A stretch of DNA of 6,274 nt. It comes from Spirochaetales bacterium. GTDB taxonomy: Bacteria; Spirochaetota; Spirochaetia; JABMQR01. The stretch's first letter is position 1. The number at the start of each line of letters is the position of its first letter. Shown piece after piece: positions 5,797 to 6,274 of this stretch. Under the pieces are notes generated by a model. It was given only the letters and a program-made list of their open reading frames with translations. It did no database searches and had not been told where the DNA came from. The translations under genes and the position numbers were made by a program. The DNA lies in the NCBI GenBank assembly GCA_023139255.1, contig JAGLNY010000131.1, forward strand, positions 1-6,274. Direction: 5' to 3'.

Positions 5797-5976
5797 TTTT
5801 TGAAAGAACCGGTTCACATTCGGATCTTTTTACATGAATACAGGATTACTCCTCATCTTCTCTCAAAAAAGGAGTTGCTTAACTCTTCCGACATTTTTCC
5901 TGTAGAGTATCTGGAACTGCAGCGCAGGTACGATCTCATATCAAACCTGGTTGAGACCCCGAAAGTGAATTTCTGA
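5797..5976 (+). pseudogene. Fragment resembling the C-terminus of a nucleotidyltransferase-like protein
   Basis: The frame is open for 59 residues after the toxin remnant's second stop, in the same frame, and ends at TGA (5974-5976). It reads FLKEPVHIRIFLHEYR, then ITPHLLSKKELLNSSDIFPVEY, LELQRRYDLI and a short tail ending ETPKVNF. The pattern L-L-S-K-K-E-L, S-x-D-I-F-P-V-E-Y-L-E-L, R-R-Y-D-L-I resembles the C-terminal segment of a family of nucleotidyltransferase-like proteins (residues such as D-x-F-P-I-E-F-L shortly before Y-G-E-D). No start codon, ribosome binding site or N-terminal nucleotidyltransferase motif is present, so this is a fragment brought next to the toxin remnant by deletion. 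The assignment rests on motif memory only and is tentative. Confidence 0.4.
5806..5815. repeat. 10-base perfect palindrome
   Basis: GAACCGGTTC reads the same on both strands. It lies just after the junction between the toxin remnant and the nucleotidyltransferase-like fragment. It may be chance, a binding half-site pair, or a trace of the rearrangement. Confidence 0.35.
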
Positions 5977-5989
5977 TAATTCAAAAGTC

Positions 5990-6007
5990 TTCTCAAGCAT
6001 TCTCAAG
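5990..6007. repeat. Short tandem direct repeat over the DUF4143 stop codon
   Basis: TTCTCAAG occurs at 5990-5997 and again at 6000-6007, a 10-base period. On the minus strand it covers the last codons and the stop of the DUF4143-type gene. It could be a slippage duplication that set the present C-terminus, or chance. Confidence 0.4.
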
Positions 6008-6274
6008 GAAATTTTCTAAAAACTCAACGCAGAAAAGCGGGATAGCAAGTAAATGACATTTGGCATCAATCATATCTCCATTAATAAGAACTTTATGAGA
6101 TACTTCAGATAAATAGTTCTTACGATAGCTAAGATCCATACGAATAGCCTTTTTAGCATTTTTTTTGGCAATATATTGCCAAAGGGATTTCATTTTTCCG
6201 GTTTTACCTGATTTGACTTCAATAGGAAAGATTTGGCTGTTATAAGCAATAATAAAATCAATTTCAGCAGCTCC
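5993..6274 (-). CDS. C-terminal part of an ATP-binding protein (AAA_14/DUF4143 type), 5' part beyond the window
   Basis: On the minus strand a frame enters at the right edge and runs 93 residues to TGA at 5995-5993. It begins GAAEIDFIIAYNSQIFPIEVK and then SGKTGKMKSLWQYIAKK. This is the hallmark end of DUF4143 proteins: an E-I-D-F strand, then P-I-E-V-K-S-G, then a helix with K-S-L-x-x-Y, then A-I-R-M-D. The D6, E19 and K21 spacing resembles the restriction-endonuclease-like fold (D...ExK). Full-length relatives are about 380-450 residues with an N-terminal AAA ATPase domain whose Walker motifs would lie outside this window. They are common, often multicopy accessory genes of unclear function in anaerobic bacteria and archaea. 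The internal ATG at 6193 is not the start, because homologous sequence continues upstream to the edge. The gene converges on the toxin and nucleotidyltransferase debris, 16 bases apart. Confidence 0.75.
   Translation of the reverse strand, partial: GAAEIDFIIAYNSQIFPIEVKSGKTGKMKSLWQYIAKKNAKKAIRMDLSYRKNYLSEVSHKVLINGDMIDAKCHLLAIPLFCVEFLENFLENA

Noticed and set aside
5993..6193. A separate small 66-residue protein starting at the minus-strand ATG at 6193
   Set aside because: The DUF4143-type pattern (EIDF, then PIEVKSG) continues upstream of that ATG without a stop to the window edge, so the ATG is internal.
1..6274. CRISPR array, complete insertion sequence, phage or defence island
   Set aside because: I found no regular spaced repeats, terminal inverted repeats with a transposase, integrase or nuclease-helicase set. 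The accessory content is limited to remnants at 5537-5992 and one partial DUF4143-type gene.

Overview
The window looks like an ordinary bacterial chromosome segment with a degraded accessory patch at its right end. The coding part has medium GC, and start sites are mixed. Some genes have strong GGAGG-type ribosome binding sites (flavodoxin, sixA and the transglutaminase gene). Others have none (moxR, the DUF58 gene and the 579 ORF). A TATAAT-type extended -10 box before moxR favours a bacterium. A spirochaete or another medium-GC Gram-negative would fit, but nothing here fixes the taxon, and a methanogenic archaeon is not fully excluded because a TATA-like string sits at a suitable distance from the moxR start.

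Layout. (1) 1-487, minus strand: a flavodoxin-like gene running off the left edge. (2) 488-578: a divergent intergenic region. (3) 579-773, plus strand: a 64-residue membrane ORF that looks like the two ends of an MFS transporter joined after an internal deletion. Its stop overlaps the start of the next gene. (4) 770-1246: a SixA-type histidine phosphatase that probably starts at CTG. (5) 1247-1342: an intergenic region with a promoter for the next operon. (6) 1343-5536: a three-gene operon of MoxR-type AAA+ ATPase, DUF58 protein and membrane-anchored transglutaminase-like protein. (7) 5537-5992: an AT-rich stretch holding remnants of a toxin-antitoxin pair (YafQ/RelE-like toxin with stops) and a fragment resembling the C-terminus of a nucleotidyltransferase-like protein. 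(8) 5993-6274, minus strand: the C-terminal end of an ATP-binding protein of the AAA_14/DUF4143 type, cut by the right edge.

How the genes work together. The core is the conserved MoxR-DUF58-transglutaminase cassette. The MoxR ATPase is thought to remodel or activate a partner, the DUF58 protein is its usual membrane-linked partner, and the third protein displays a papain-like transglutaminase domain outside the membrane, with a cytoplasmic DUF4129-like tail. The best known relative is the TgpA locus of Pseudomonas. The flavodoxin and SixA genes have no evident functional link to this operon. I see no CRISPR array, complete insertion sequence, tRNA or rRNA, and no convincing new defence or mobile system. 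The most informative oddities are the collapsed MFS gene with its CTGA overlap, the CTG start of sixA, the apparently leaderless moxR promoter, and the toxin-antitoxin and nucleotidyltransferase debris.
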